DNA of 64,000 bases, from NCBI GenBank assembly GCA_947568835.1, contig OX387610.1, positions 15,481,001 through 15,545,000 on the forward strand. The letters are read 5' to 3'. Under the pieces are notes generated by a model. That model was not told the DNA's origin and made no database searches. It was given only the letters and a program-made list of their open reading frames with translations. Positions 32,630-44,249 of this stretch are shown here, in pieces; position 1 is the first letter of the stretch; each line of letters opens with the position of its first letter. The position numbers and the translations under genes were made by a program. This DNA is from Protonemura montana. Its lineage: Eukaryota; Arthropoda; Insecta; Plecoptera; Nemouridae.

Positions 32630-35600
32630 TCACGAAGTCTCGGGCTCCGCTTGTAGTCAGTCGCTTCGGCGTCGAATCCGGAAGCAGTCGATCTTGAAGT
32701 GACCGCACATCTGTCTAACCTGTCAGTGAAAGACAGCAGCTGTCAGTGCTGGGATCTAAGAGACCAAGACTTGCTGTTGTTTCTTCCCCATCAACTCACC
32801 ACACAAGCTCCGTAGTGCATGTGAGCGACCGTTGCCGCTGCCGTCAACGTGTACAACATGCCGAGTTCAATGGGCGTGGCCAGGTGCGGTGGAAGGAGCC
32901 ACGATATTATCGTCATGGCAGCCGTCGGTAACAAGAACCAGTTGAGTAGCGCGCAGCGTGTTGAAGACATCTGACTGACTATCAGCCGACACTGCACACA
33001 AACACAACCAGGCTGAATCAATCTAACACAATTACATCAACATTAGTTGAATTCAGTAAAAACTGATCAAAATATCTTACAAATATGTAAACATTTCATC
33101 AAAATGATGTCAATATTCATCTAAACTAGCAAACAATTTGACAATTTTTTATTCAAATTAGTCTAATGCAGTAAAAACTGATCAAAATATCTTAAAATAG
33201 ATCAAAACTTAATGCAAATTTGTCAAAATTTTATCAATATTTGTCTTGACTAGCAACATTTTGTCAAAAATTCATGAAAATTAGTCTAATTCAGTAAAAA
33301 CTATTCAAGTTATTTTATAAATACATCAAAATTTCATGAAACTTGATGAAATGATGTAAATATTGGTGAAGCAAATTGCAAGCATTGTCCTTGGTGGTAT
33401 ACTCACGCAAATGTTAGAGAAGATTGTTCCTGTGACAAAGTAGACAGCTCTTGGATCCAACTCAACGATGTCAGCCGGCGAAGTGACAACCCAGACCGTC
33501 GAGATGAACATGAATACAACGACAGCAATCATCGGTCTTACAGCCTCCACAAACGATCTCATCTTCCCGGTACGATCCCTGTACGACTTGTATATGTTCC
33601 ACAGTACGACCGGGAGATTGGTGACCAGCGCGCAGATATAGAACGTAGCCTCAAACATCTGACCAGCAGTGAAACCGCCCGGCAGCAGGAACGTCCACAT
33701 GCCCGGGCCATAGTAGGCCGTGACTGCGTTGATCCCAATAGAAGCCTAGAGAAACAGAGAATAATATCATAGCCTAGCATGGGAGGTTCAATGTTAGCAC
33801 GGGTATATCATGGCCTAGCATAGGAGGTTCAATGTTAGCACGGGTATATCATGGCCTAGCATAGGAGGTTCAATGTTAGCACGGGTATATCATGGTCTAG
33901 CATAGGAGGTTCAATGTTAACACGGGTATATCATGGCCTAGCATAGGAGGTTCAATGGTAGATTCAACGTTTGGTAGCCATGGAGATGCTGAGATCGCCT
34001 GACAGAGCTTCTCAATTCTGCTATCTTGTGTTACCATGGGTATATCATGGCCTAGCATAGGAGGTTCAATGATAGATTCAAAGTTTGGCAGCCATGGAGA
34101 TGCTGAGATCGCCTGACAGAGCTTCTCAATTCTGCTATCTTATGTTACCACAGGTATATCACGGCCTAGCATAGGAGGTTCAATGGTAGCTATGAACTAA
34201 CCAGCATTGAGAAGTCATAGCCCCACGGCAGGAAGAGGACCCCGGTGTTGTATTTCTCCCAATGCGACAGGTAGAAGTTGATGAAGACATTCCAGAGACA
34301 GAAGAACATGCGTAGTGCAGTGATGCTGTGACCCGTGCGACCGAAGACTGAGTACATGCAGACGGGGATGAGGACCGCGGTCCAAGAATCCAGTCCGTGG
34401 TCAAACAGTTCCCCGAGTGGGCCAGAAGTGGAGGTCCGTCGAGCTTGCTTGCCGTCGATGCCATCTGCAGGGAAGCAACCAATGTTACAACTAACAGTTA
34501 GCATTTTTAAATGAAATCTTATTTAAGTTGTAAACGCTTGCAATGCGCGGGGTATTTTATTATTAACAACACTATAACCGTCTCAAAAATTGATGCCCAA
34601 ACGGGGACTTAAACCCCGATCTCCACCTGTTGCAGGTGTTGCTCTAACCAATTGAGCTACTTGGACACTGGCTTTTTGAGACGAATTTAGTGTATTTGAT
34701 GAGAATGACGGATCTCCAAGGAGTAGAACCAAGAGGCTGTGAATACCCGAGACCTTGTCCTAGCCCTTGCCGGTGTTAGCTTACCCTGTTTAACCCGGTG
34801 TTACTGAATCCCCAGCTCAAAGCTGAACAAGTTTTGGTTCTAGGATGAAATCTTATTTAAATTGCAAACGCTTGCAATGCGCGGGGTATTTTATTATCAA
34901 CATTATAACCGCGTCAAAAATTGATGCCAAACGCCAAACTCATCCGCTAGGCAGCGGGTAGTGCTGGTAAGTTTAATCAAATGCACTCAAGTTCAGTCTA
35001 GAAGACAAGAAGTCCACGAAGCTTGTTTGAGAGATTTTGATTGCAGGTTATGATTGCAGGTTATGATTGCAGGTTATGATTGCAGGTTATGATTGCAGGT
35101 TATGATTGCAGGTTATGATTGCAGGTTATGATTGCAGGTTTTGATTGCAGGTAATGATTCCAGCTAACAGAAGAAGTATTGTCAACTTGTTGCTCTGACC
35201 AAGTGTGTACGCCAGGAAGATGTTGACGGCAGCGAACCCGAAGATCCACTGCGGGATTGGTTCACTCTCAGGGTGGTCGTCGCTGGAAGCGTAGAACGAG
35301 TAGTCGTAGTAAGAGAACAACACGAAGTTCAGGGCCGTGAAGAGGAAGCCAACGAACGTTATCAGATTGGGAGCCATCCATCTTGGAAACAGCTGCAAGA
35401 CAAAGATGTTGGTTAGTAACATCATATACATGACCATCATACACATGACCATCATACACGTGGCCATCATACACATGACCATCATACACATGACCATCAT
35501 ACACATGACCATCATACACATGATCATCATACACGTGACCATCATACACATGACCATCATACACATGACCATCATACACATGACCATCATACACATGACC

Positions 35601-38600
35601 ATCATACACATGACCATCATACACGTGACCATCATACACATGACCATCATACACATGACCATCATACACATGACCATCATACACATGACCATCATACACA
35701 TGACCATCATACACATGACCCTCATACACGTGACCATCATACACGTGACCATCATACACGTGACCATCATACACATGACCATCATACACATAACCATCAT
35801 ACACATGACCATCATACACATGACCATCATACACATGACCATCATACACGTGACCATCATACACATGACCATCATACACATGGCCATCATACACATGACC
35901 ATCATACACATGACCAGTTCTGTTTGGGAGAAAGGTTGGAGGGATGAAAGTTAAGCAACACTGTGCTGGGTCAGGTATTGGATGAGTGACCATCATACAT
36001 ATGACCAGTTCTGTTCAGGAGAGAGGTTGGAGGGATGAAAGTTAAGCAACACTGCGCTGGGTCAGGTATTGGATGGGTGACCATCATACACATGACCAGT
36101 TCTGTTTGGGAGAGAGGTTGGAGGGATGAAAGTTAAGCAACACTGCGCTGGGTCAGGTATTGGATGGGTGACCATCATACACATGACCAGTTCTGTTTGG
36201 GAGAGAGGTTGGAGGGATGAAAGTTAAGCAACAATGCGCTGGGTCAGGTATTGGATGGGTGACCATCATACACATGACCAGTTATGTTCGGGAGAGAGGT
36301 TGGAGGGATGAAAGGTAAGCAACACTGCGCTGGGTCAGGTATTGGATGGGTGACCATCATACACATGACCAGTTCTGTTCGGGAGAAAGGTTGGAGGGAT
36401 GAAAGTTAAGCAACACTGCGCTGGGTCAGGTATTAGGTGGGTGACCATCATACACATGACCATTTCTGTTCGGGAGAGAGGTTGGAGGGATGAAAGTTAG
36501 TACAGCAACTTCACTCGCCTTGCTTATCAACCTCTCGACAGCATGGATTTGTGGAGGAATCCTATTGTTCGCGTTGTACCTTAATTCGGAAGGGACGCAG
36601 TAAGTTTAACGATATCACTGTGACTTTAATTACGACTGATTTTATTTTATCACGTATTTTATAGAACTGTAATTATCGATAATTGTGCTTCTTTATTGTG
36701 TTTTTATAACAATTGAGATTGCAATGCAGTAATCAGCGAGCTTGTGACATGTGCTAAACAGGTACGAACATAAAACAGAAGTTAAACAAAGTTATCAGTG
36801 CTTGTTCAATTAAAATTAGCTTTCCCTTGACAAGGATGTTGGGAAACTTTGATATCGTAGAGTTTTTAGACAAGGTTCAGAGTCTCAGCGCTGGTGTTAA
36901 ACTTTCTGCCGAGCGAAGGAGACGGCAGAATGTGCCACCAGATGGCGCTAGCAGCCGTCCTTATTAACAAACCTCTACAATTTAATATAAACGACTCAAA
37001 ATATAACGATACTTGTTTATCAATTGTTGAGGTTAGCATCAACCCATTGAAGTCATTCAACTTTCATTTCCTTGAACTACGTCTTTTAGAAACATTTATT
37101 TATCAACTACAGCGGTGGATAGTTGAGAATTTCGTTCCATTTTAAAGTTTTGACGTGACTATGTCTTAAAGCGCATTATATAGGGAGGCATGCACGGATT
37201 TGCTCTCCAAAATGACAAATGTGTAACAAGCCCTACAGCCTACAGGAAACAAAGGACAGAATGTGATTTATTATCATTCAATAGTTCAGACAATTCTCTA
37301 AAAGTACTTTTTTTTATTTTCGATAAACTAAATATTGGAGGCGTGAGAGGAGGCGGCGTTTTTAGCACTCGTCATTAGACTAATGCAAAATAAAATATAT
37401 ATATCGCAAGATGACACTTCCATCCCAATCTGTAAAATCCTTCAGTATGTAAATTAGTTATGAAAACACAACCCAAATAAAGAGAGATGTAAAACTTGCA
37501 TGTGAAGTATGGTCAGTACGGTAGTTGACCTACGTACCTACGCGGTAGTTGAACGTAGTCACGCTTAAATATCGGCCGTATCAATAAGATACAACTACAC
37601 CCGTTTTTTTTTGTTTATTTTAAGTTTCTTGGAAACAACTCCAACTGGCAGTTAGATCAAGACAAATTTATTTCAAAACCAGGGTTAGTTTCAAATAACA
37701 TCATTTCTATGTAAGGTTACTTTTGTTTTCTTGATTTTATTATATTTCTGCTATTTTGTGGACCCAGAATGCAATGACATAGAATGCATTATCTGAGGTC
37801 TTCCAGTCTCTGCATGCAATTTCATCCAATCTTGTGGACTTAATCTTGACTTAATCTTAACTTAGAAGATAAGATTGATTTCAAGAACAGACCTCTATAT
37901 TTTCATCATCTTGCTCAGAATAAGCAAATATTTCAGACATTGCTGACTGTTAAAGTTAAACAATTGATTAGTAGTGCTACTGTTACAGTTAAACAACTGA
38001 TTAGCAGTGCTACTGTTGCAGTTAAACAATTGATTAGCAGTGCTACTGTTACAGTTTAACAATTGATTAGGAGTGGTGACATATTATTCTCAGATCAAAG
38101 AGAAATGTTAAATAAACTTCAATTGACGAATAGAAAAGAAAAATTTGAAATAGATGTTTGTACTTTTATATTTAAGATCCGATGCTGAAGTACTCAGAGA
38201 AAAGACTGAATTTTAAAGATCACAAATATAATAGGGAAATCTCTTTAAATATGAACTATTTTGACGTGACTATGTCTTAAAGTGCATTATATAGGGAGGC
38301 ATGTACGGATTTGCTCTCCAAAATGGCAAATGTGTAACAAGCCCTACAGCCTACAGGAAACAAAGGACAGAGTGCAATTTATTATCATTCAATAGTTCAG
38401 ATAATTCTCTAGAAGTACTTTTCTTTTTATTTTTGATAAACGAAATATTGGAGGCGTGAGAGGAGGCGGCGTTTTTAGCACTCGTCATTAGACTAATGCA
38501 AAATAAAATATATATATCGCAAGATGACACTTCCATCCCAATCTGTAAAATCCATCAGCATGTAAATTAGATATGAAAACACAACCCAAATAAAGAGAGA

Positions 38601-39615
38601 TGTAAAACTTGCATGTGAAGTATGGTCAGTACTGTAGTTGACCTACGTGGCTACGCGGTAGTTGAACGTAGTCACGCTTAAATATAGGCCGTATCAATAA
38701 GATACAGCTACACCCGTTTTTTAAACAGAAGCGAACGCAAAGGATACAACAAAATGACGTCAGAACTACCTGTAGTTAATCACAGTCCGTTTTCATCTCG
38801 CCACGAGAATTCATATTTTAGCCATTCTTAAAACAAATATAAATAGAAAAGTTATGATCGGGTCATAAAAAGAAAAAATACGTCAGAATGCGTATTTGAA
38901 CACAATGATAATAATAAAATAATAATCTAAATGTGATTTCACTGTTGAATGATGAACATCTCTTACCGTGACTACTCTGTTCCAGAACGGGTGCATCACA
39001 TGGATGCTCAGAGGACTTGTGTCTTTGGCGTTATACTGAAAAAAAAAAAAAAAAATTTTACAATTTGCTGAAAAGGGTAGACATCCAACACTAGTTTCAG
39101 TGGAATAATCAATCCTACAATTAAGAGTACTGGTAACTATTAGGAACCTAATTTTATGCTTTTATAAAGTTTTTTCATTCATAAAAGCCTCAATAAATCA
39201 GTTGTCATTTGAGACATGTGCTTGTTTAATATAAGAAACCGGATCTTTCCTTTAGGTATGAAGCAATATTGTTGATAAGAAGGGAATACATTGGTGGTGT
39301 GATGTTAAGTTCATCTCACTATTTTTGAACCCAGATAAGACCGTGTATTGGAATCGTGCCAAGTAATTTAACTGGTAACTAATGATCATAACTATCTAGT
39401 ATAGATAAGGGGTCTACAACTGTTCCCTTCCCAACACAGGACATTACATAACCTCGAAACCAATCTGTCAACCCTTACAAAAGCTTGACTCAGCTCGTAA
39501 CCACTTAATATGATCAACGATGAGTAGTCAGTTTATCCAGAATATTGATTACTGTACATACCTTATAATTCTCGAAACCAGATAAGTGGTTCTGCCTGAG
39601 GTAATGCACATCCAT
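32630..39615 (-). CDS. SELENOI: Ethanolaminephosphotransferase 1 (selenoprotein I), complete with in-frame Sec TGA
   Basis: Integral ER/Golgi membrane enzyme that transfers phosphoethanolamine from CDP-ethanolamine to diacylglycerol or its ether analogue (Kennedy pathway). Seven exons in minus order: 39615-39562, 39035-38967, 35392-35200, 34464-34202, 33745-33407, 32991-32800, 32719-32630. Phases are consistent and give 399 residues including Sec (human 397). The CDP-alcohol phosphotransferase motif DGIDGKQARR...GELFDHGLD is intact across the exon 3/4 junction. Other family blocks: HPFWNRVV, PNLITFVGF, LSHWEKYNTG, LPWGYD, LIVSQMSSTRC, HMHYG. The last exon reads RRRSD, TGA (32659-32657), LQAEPETS, then TGA (32632-32630), aligned with human NSDULGMEEKN. 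The TGA is therefore read as selenocysteine. Introns are packed with minisatellites. Confidence 0.95.
32657..32659 (-). other. Predicted selenocysteine codon (TGA)
   Basis: In frame after RRRSD and followed by eight more sense codons and a second TGA. The position, spacing from the conserved HYG...F segment and SD-U context match vertebrate SELENOI. Confidence 0.85.
33768..34195. repeat. 41 bp minisatellite plus about 137 bp duplicated block
   Basis: The unit is CATGGCCTAGCATAGGAGGT followed by TCAATGTTAGCACGGGTATAT, about five copies. Two longer copies (33950-34190) carry an extra GTTTGG(T/C)AGCCATGGAGATG insert. It lies in the SELENOI intron 33746-34201. Confidence 0.9.
34511..34690 (-). 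mobile_element. tRNA-derived SINE-like element, fullest copy
   Basis: Read on the minus strand, the head (about 34672-34602) is tRNA-like: a 7 bp acceptor pairing GTCCAAG/TTTGGGC, D-arm AGCTCAATTGGTTAGAGC, and T-arm CGGGG/CCCCG around TTTAAGT. The anticodon arm is not canonical. A conserved tail follows: GGGCATCAATTTTTGAGACG, GGTTATAGTGTT, TAATAAAATACCCCGCGCAT, TGCAAGCGTTTACAACTTAA. Partial copies of the tail or head are at about 4420-4470, 9437-9540, 28423-28482, 29568-29645, 34845-34930, 40605-40650 and 48070-48345. Confidence 0.75.
34845..34930 (-). repeat. SINE-like family tail fragment
   Basis: AAATTGCAAACGCTTGCAAT, GCGCGGGGTATTTTATTA, CGTCAAAAATTGATGCC; the same tail as 34511-34600 without the tRNA-like head. 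Confidence 0.75.
35039..35150. repeat. 13 bp minisatellite (GATTGCAGGTTAT), 8 copies
   Basis: Perfect to near-perfect tandem 13-mers, 50 bp outside the SELENOI donor at 35199 on the intron side. Confidence 0.95.
35425..35910. repeat. 15 bp minisatellite (CATACACATGACCAT), about 32 copies
   Basis: Tandem 15-mers with ATG/GTG variants in the SELENOI intron 35393-38966. Long open frames on both strands (MCMMV..., HVYDG..., IIHMT...) are by-products of the 15 bp period. Confidence 0.95.
35911..36498 (+). repeat. 92 bp tandem repeat with 5S rRNA-like core, about 6.4 copies
   Basis: Units start with GACCAGTTCTGTTCGGGAGA at about 35912, 36003, 36094, 36184, 36276, 36367 and 36459 (last one partial). 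Each contains AAAGTTAAGCAACACTGCGC then TGGGTCAGGTATTGGATGGGTGACC, which resembles the 5S rRNA region GTTAAGCAAC...TTGGATGGGTGACC (internal control region). The unit also carries the CATCATACACATGACC text of the neighbouring 15 bp array. It is not a full 5S gene. Confidence 0.7.
36499..36570 (+). repeat. 62 bp fragment shared with 49786-49848
   Basis: The text TACAGCAACTTCACTCGCCT...GTGGAGGAATCCT is nearly identical at both places and reads SNFTRLAYQPLDSMDLWRNP in one frame. It directly follows the 5S-like array. Confidence 0.8.
36880..37045 (-). repeat. Dispersed repeat C, copy 3 (reverse)
   Basis: The reverse complement matches the 3' part of 11995-12190 and 30190-30345 (ATATTTTGAGTCGTT, TAATAAGGACGGCTGCTAGC, GCCATCTGGTGGCACATTCT). 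Confidence 0.65.
37143..37605 (+). repeat. About 460 bp direct repeat D, copy 1
   Basis: Runs from TTTTGACGTGACTATGTCTT to GATACAACTACACCCGTTTT. Copy 2 at 38258-38718 differs by scattered substitutions. The last about 115 bp recurs in reverse at 57845-57957. In the SELENOI intron; could be two insertions of one element or long terminal direct repeats. Confidence 0.85.
38258..38718 (+). repeat. About 460 bp direct repeat D, copy 2
   Basis: Same sequence and orientation as 37143-37605. The about 650 bp between the two copies has a degenerate CTACTGTTACAGTTAAACAA triplication (37970-38065) and no coding signal. Confidence 0.85.
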
Positions 39616-41420
39616 TTTTAATGGGCCTGTGCAAATCACGGTCGCAGAGAAGAAATTGAAAAGCTCCGTCAAGTGAAATGTTCGCACAGAAATGAAGACA
39701 TTCGCGTGCACCAACGTGTGCTAATGATTTCGAGACATTGGATTGATGATACCACGTTGCCTTCTCTGCCGTATTATCGGTAGTAATGCCGATCAAACCC
39801 GCGTCGGTCCGAGACGAAGGCGTGCGTGAATACCCAATGAAGGGGCGGCAACAACTCCGCCCCACTCCCACCTCTTCGTCACCCATATTATTCAACCCCT
39901 CTGCGTCGATGATGTGGGTTAATACACAAGAATGTGTACCATGCTGCTGCCCTCTAGATTCAATGTGCAAACTAATACGCCGTTGGTGGAAAAAAGCGCG
40001 GTCTTTTGTGTAGGTGTATAAATATCGTTTAATGTGTCAAAATCCTTTCAAAGTACGGATGAATTCACTCGCAAGTCTATAAAATAAACGTGATTGACCT
40101 TTTTATTCGCACAGTTGATGTTGGGTGTACCTGAGGTCAGTTCGTGGACTATTTTTTAGCTTGTATTAGCTCTTAAATGTGTTTCTTGAATCTGGGAATG
40201 TGTACTTACATCACTGTCACCGTTGTGAACTTGTACATTTTTATACATTTTCATAGACGTATCTTAGGTACATCAAAATAAACTTTGCTTTACGGTGATT
40301 TTACTTGCTTATTTCTTTTTAATGCGTTTGAAACACCAAACCAAAGACCACCAAACGTTTTCTTAATTTACGGTGCATTAGTTCGCACGTATGGACACAG
40401 AGGGCAGATCAGGGCAGATCAACTGTCGGTACACATTCTTAAGTATTAGCAGCATGTACTGCGCCCGTTCGATCCGCGTCGCCGCTTTATGACAGCGCAC
40501 GAATTTCAAATTTATACCGCATTATTTGGTTTGTTGCGAACTGTCAAAGAACAGGTACTAATTATTGAGTGGTAATTAGTGTTCCTAACAATAAAACACT
40601 TTGTACGTCGCAAGCATTTGGAATTTAAATCAGATTTCACATTGAGCACCTATACTGCAGAGAATAATTTTTAGGTAAACACCTTACGCTAATTCAATTT
40701 CACATATCTATTTCAAGTAATTTGTAGTACTGGCCTACCTGGCATCTGCCACCAAATTAACCACATCGATGAGGCTATCGGTAGAAACAAAAATAAGAGA
40801 AAGTTCTAACAAGGTGGGGCACATTTTATCACCACATCATATTTAGCAAGCCAAAGTGGAGAAGAAATAATGAGGCTGATTATGCTGATAATCACAGATC
40901 ATAAATGGCTTCAGGGCATCAATCTACCAAGATAGCATTTGTCAAAAACGACTTATCAATAACAAAATCTTCTTCAAATGTTAATGCTAAGACTAGGAAC
41001 TAAAAGACCATTCCTTGGCGATGGTCACTTTGATTACAAAGCATAATTATCCGTCTTTACTTCAGGAAACACAAATTGATTCTGTATCTGAGTAATAATT
41101 GGTTCACGTGGCAGGTTTTTCACATTGGTTTGGGTTTATCAGATGTTTTATTATCCTGTTCAATCACATTTAACAAAATAAAACAATAGATATTCTAGCA
41201 ACTAAGTAACACATCAAGTTACAACAATAAAACAACTTCATTCACAGACTCATACGTATTGATAAACATTGTTCTACAATAAATTAGAGATCACTAGTGT
41301 TAGTTAAATCACATCACGTTTACACCGAATTATTGCCCTCGCGTAAGCTCTATTTAGTATTTACATTGAGTTCAGATCAATCAAAGACGGAATAGATTGG
41401 CCAGCCCAAGTGTTAACTTT
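39616..41420. other. SELENOI 5' flank and intergenic
   Basis: Upstream of the SELENOI start codon. A SINE-like tail fragment (CGCAAGCATTTGGAATTTAA) lies near 40609-40650. No TATA box or gene recognised. Confidence 0.4.
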
Positions 41421-41640
41421 TCATGAAAGCATAGTAGTAGTAGGGAAAGCATAATCTTTAAAGGAGAAGCTCGCAAGTTGTTGCTTGGTCTTGCCAGGCG
41501 AAGGGCAGATAAAACTGCTATCAACATTGGACTCGGGGGAAAAGTAAAAGTTCATCCAATAATCGAAATACTTGCGGTCACATAGGAGATAGCCAACAAA
41601 ACCTTGAGCGCCGAAAAAATACCATAACGCCATAAAAGCT
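41421..41640 (-). CDS. Unrecognised coding-like exon
   Basis: An open frame of about 71 codons follows a possible acceptor (GAATGTTGCAG) and ends at TGA. It reads ALWYFFGAQGFVGYLLCDRK, then YFDYWMNFYFSPESNVDSSF, and ends in FSFKDYAFPTTTMLS. The aromatic-rich start could be a membrane segment. I recognise no family, and no upstream exon was found between here and DTD1. Confidence 0.25.
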
Positions 41641-42138
41641 GCAACATTCTAGTTACGTTGGTGGAAAAAATCTAATTGTTTTAATAAACTTGGATATAAT
41701 TTCTCGAGCTAAATTAAAGAGAAAGATGGTAAGTCTGTTACAACGTACAGGATCACATTGAATTTTTTAATTCCTTGTGAAATTCTCTGTCGATTTGGAT
41801 CGAGGGACGCAAAAGTAAACAACATTCACGCGTTGGAAACTGATTGCTTTTACTGATTTGGTTATTCATAAGTGAATTCATAATACTCATAACGTCGTGG
41901 TAACTGATTCACCGACCTGACATAAAATAAACCAGATAATAAATGTATGGCTGTGATAACATCCTCTCAAAATGTGAAAACTTATTCGTCTTATAAGCTG
42001 GAAAATGTACCTTAGAGAAAATTCTGTAAGTTTGTGCTAAATTGGTCAGGAAAAGCAAGAATTAGGTAACCCAGCAACTTGGCAAGCTCACAATATGGTT
42101 GGGAGTATTTTCCAGGCTTCTCTTCCCTAGCTTTGCGA

Positions 42139-42969
42139 CTAAAAGTTGAGCTCAGTCTCGTTGGAATTAACGTACGGCGGCGACTCCAGCTCGATGGTAA
42201 CGGGGCCGTCATTCTCTAGCGAAACATTCATGTACGCTCCGAACAGCCCATCTTTAACAAGTTCAGCTGCATACTTGGATCGTAGCAGAGCGAGGAACTC
42301 CTGGTAGAAGATCTGAGACTTATCTGCAGACATGGCGTGGTGGAAGTCAGGCTTGTTGCCCTTCAAGACATTGTACAGCGTAAACTGACTCACGCAGAGG
42401 ATCTCAAACTCTCGGTCAGCAACGCTCTGGCTCCATCGTTTCCCGTTGTCCCCATCAAATAGACGCACGTTCAGAATCTTACGCACACTGTTGGAAAAAA
42501 GTAATGATTTGTACTGAATGACGGTCGAATTCCAGTGAAGTTCACTCCTTGGTTCAGAGAGGTTGGATTACCCACAGTGAGAAATAACAACTTTCAAGAT
42601 GAATGTTGATAATTTAAGTGAATTAGACAAAGGCTTACATGTACTCCATATCTTTCTTCGTGTCATTCTTTGATATGCCAATTAAAATGCACAATCCTCT
42701 TCCTATCGAACTGACGATCTCTCCATCAACTGTAATATTAAATAGCACACCAAGAATTAGGAAGCGGTAACGCAAAATAAGGGTCCTTGTTTTATTCTAT
42801 GTTGGGGTATCCATGACCAGAAGTATCAGACTAGTGGACATTTTGCTGCATTTAGGAGTCAACGGAACTGACAATGACTTTTGAATATTTAAGAAAGAAA
42901 AATAATGAAACAAAGTATGAAATTACCAGACACATTCGCCTTCACGACTCTTTGGATGATCGCCTTCAT
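42139..42969 (-). CDS. DTD1: D-aminoacyl-tRNA deacylase 1 (D-tyrosyl-tRNA deacylase), complete
   Basis: Homodimeric proofreading enzyme that hydrolyses D-amino acids from tRNA. Three exons in minus order: 42969-42927, 42729-42639, 42487-42139; phases match (TCTG|TT, AT|T). The product is 160 residues: MKAIIQRVVKANVS at the start, IGRGLCILIGIS, the catalytic-pocket motif VSQFTL followed by KGNKPDFHHAMS, and the Gly-cis-Pro motif in NDGPVTIELESP. It ends 12 residues later in ETELNF, so it lacks the Ser/Lys-rich tail of the 209-residue human protein and is closer to the bacterial length. The TAG stop is at 42141-42139. Confidence 0.96.
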
Positions 42970-44245
42970 TAAATACAACGAATACGACAGCCAGTATCCA
43001 CACACTTCACTTTGAGGTTAGGATGGGAATCTGGAGTGAAACAACGGTGAAACAGAACGTGGTGGGGGGAAACAGCGGTATTTTTGATTGCGCAATAAAT
43101 TCTGAGAATAACAGGAGTGAGAAGAGACAATCAAATTTAACGGCCAACTGGCACGCCAGTCTCCCAACTCCAAGCAAAGCTGAAAACCAGTTTCAAGGGA
43201 GACTTTGTTTTGCAAAAGATTGGACCGTTGTGAATGTTGCGAGCTAACAGTTCAGTTGTCCATCAATGCCATCGCCCTGTAAATAATGTGTGAATCAGAT
43301 CTGAGTTGGAAAACCTTTGCACTATCAACCATTAAAATTATAGCAAGTAGTTATTGGGTAGAATCCGAACAGACCAACTTCTAGCCAGCGGTTACTGGGA
43401 AATGTTATTTGGACTTTTTTACGCTATTTCATCATTGAATTAAAATGTTGAAGAGTAAGAAAATGTGTTAGAATATAAAATGTCAGAGAGCATTTATCCT
43501 TTAGAGACAGAAATTGATTAATCTTTATCTTGCATGACAACAGGATAATTAGACTTGCCAATCATTTTCTAGAACATGCAATTTCAATATTAAGTTAAAA
43601 AGAAGGGATTACATTTTCTTCCATCCATAAATAGAGAAATGAAAATGCCCTCGATCGAAAGTAAAATCAATTACATGTTCCAACTTGAACTCAACTTTTT
43701 GTTGCCTTTTTTATGACAGCTTCGGTCGTTATAACATAAAATAAAAACAACATTTCTTTCAATACAACTTTAATGGGTAAAAATTTCGAACAAATTTCCT
43801 CGATACAAACAAACAACTAACAGTATCAATCTCATTTTACAGTCGACATAATTGTTGTAAGCCGACGATGAGCCGAGTTGAAAACATTTCTTAGCGTTGA
43901 AACGTAATAGAGGCTAAAACTTAGTCACTAAAACCTACCAATAGGAAATGCAGATCACCAACTGTCCCAAAAGCTGAAGGATTTTCACTCATAACAGATG
44001 AGAATATTAAAAATAAACTATCACAAAATTCAAGTCTGTATTTTAATGTAGATCACTTAAGTCACATTTGTTCACTAGTTCTTATTTACAGGAAATACTT
44101 TCATTCACCCGATATCTTACGTAATGGAAGCCACAAACCTAGCAGCAAGCTCGGCTAAAATATCACTCGAGATTATTGCTCTAGAAAACACAAACTGACA
44201 CAAAAAGAAAATCCAAGGCTACAAAATATCTTGTAAATATATCGA
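42970..44245. other. DTD1 5' flank, nothing further recognised
   Basis: AT-rich intergenic DNA between DTD1 and the 54 bp minisatellite. Open frames here are short and composition-like. Confidence 0.4.
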
Positions 44246-44249
44246 TGCA

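Noticed and set aside
35126..35996. Open frames of 205-261 codons (MCMMV, HVYDG, IIHMT repeats)
   Set aside because: By-products of the 15 bp array; only the SELENOI exon 35200-35392 within this span is real.
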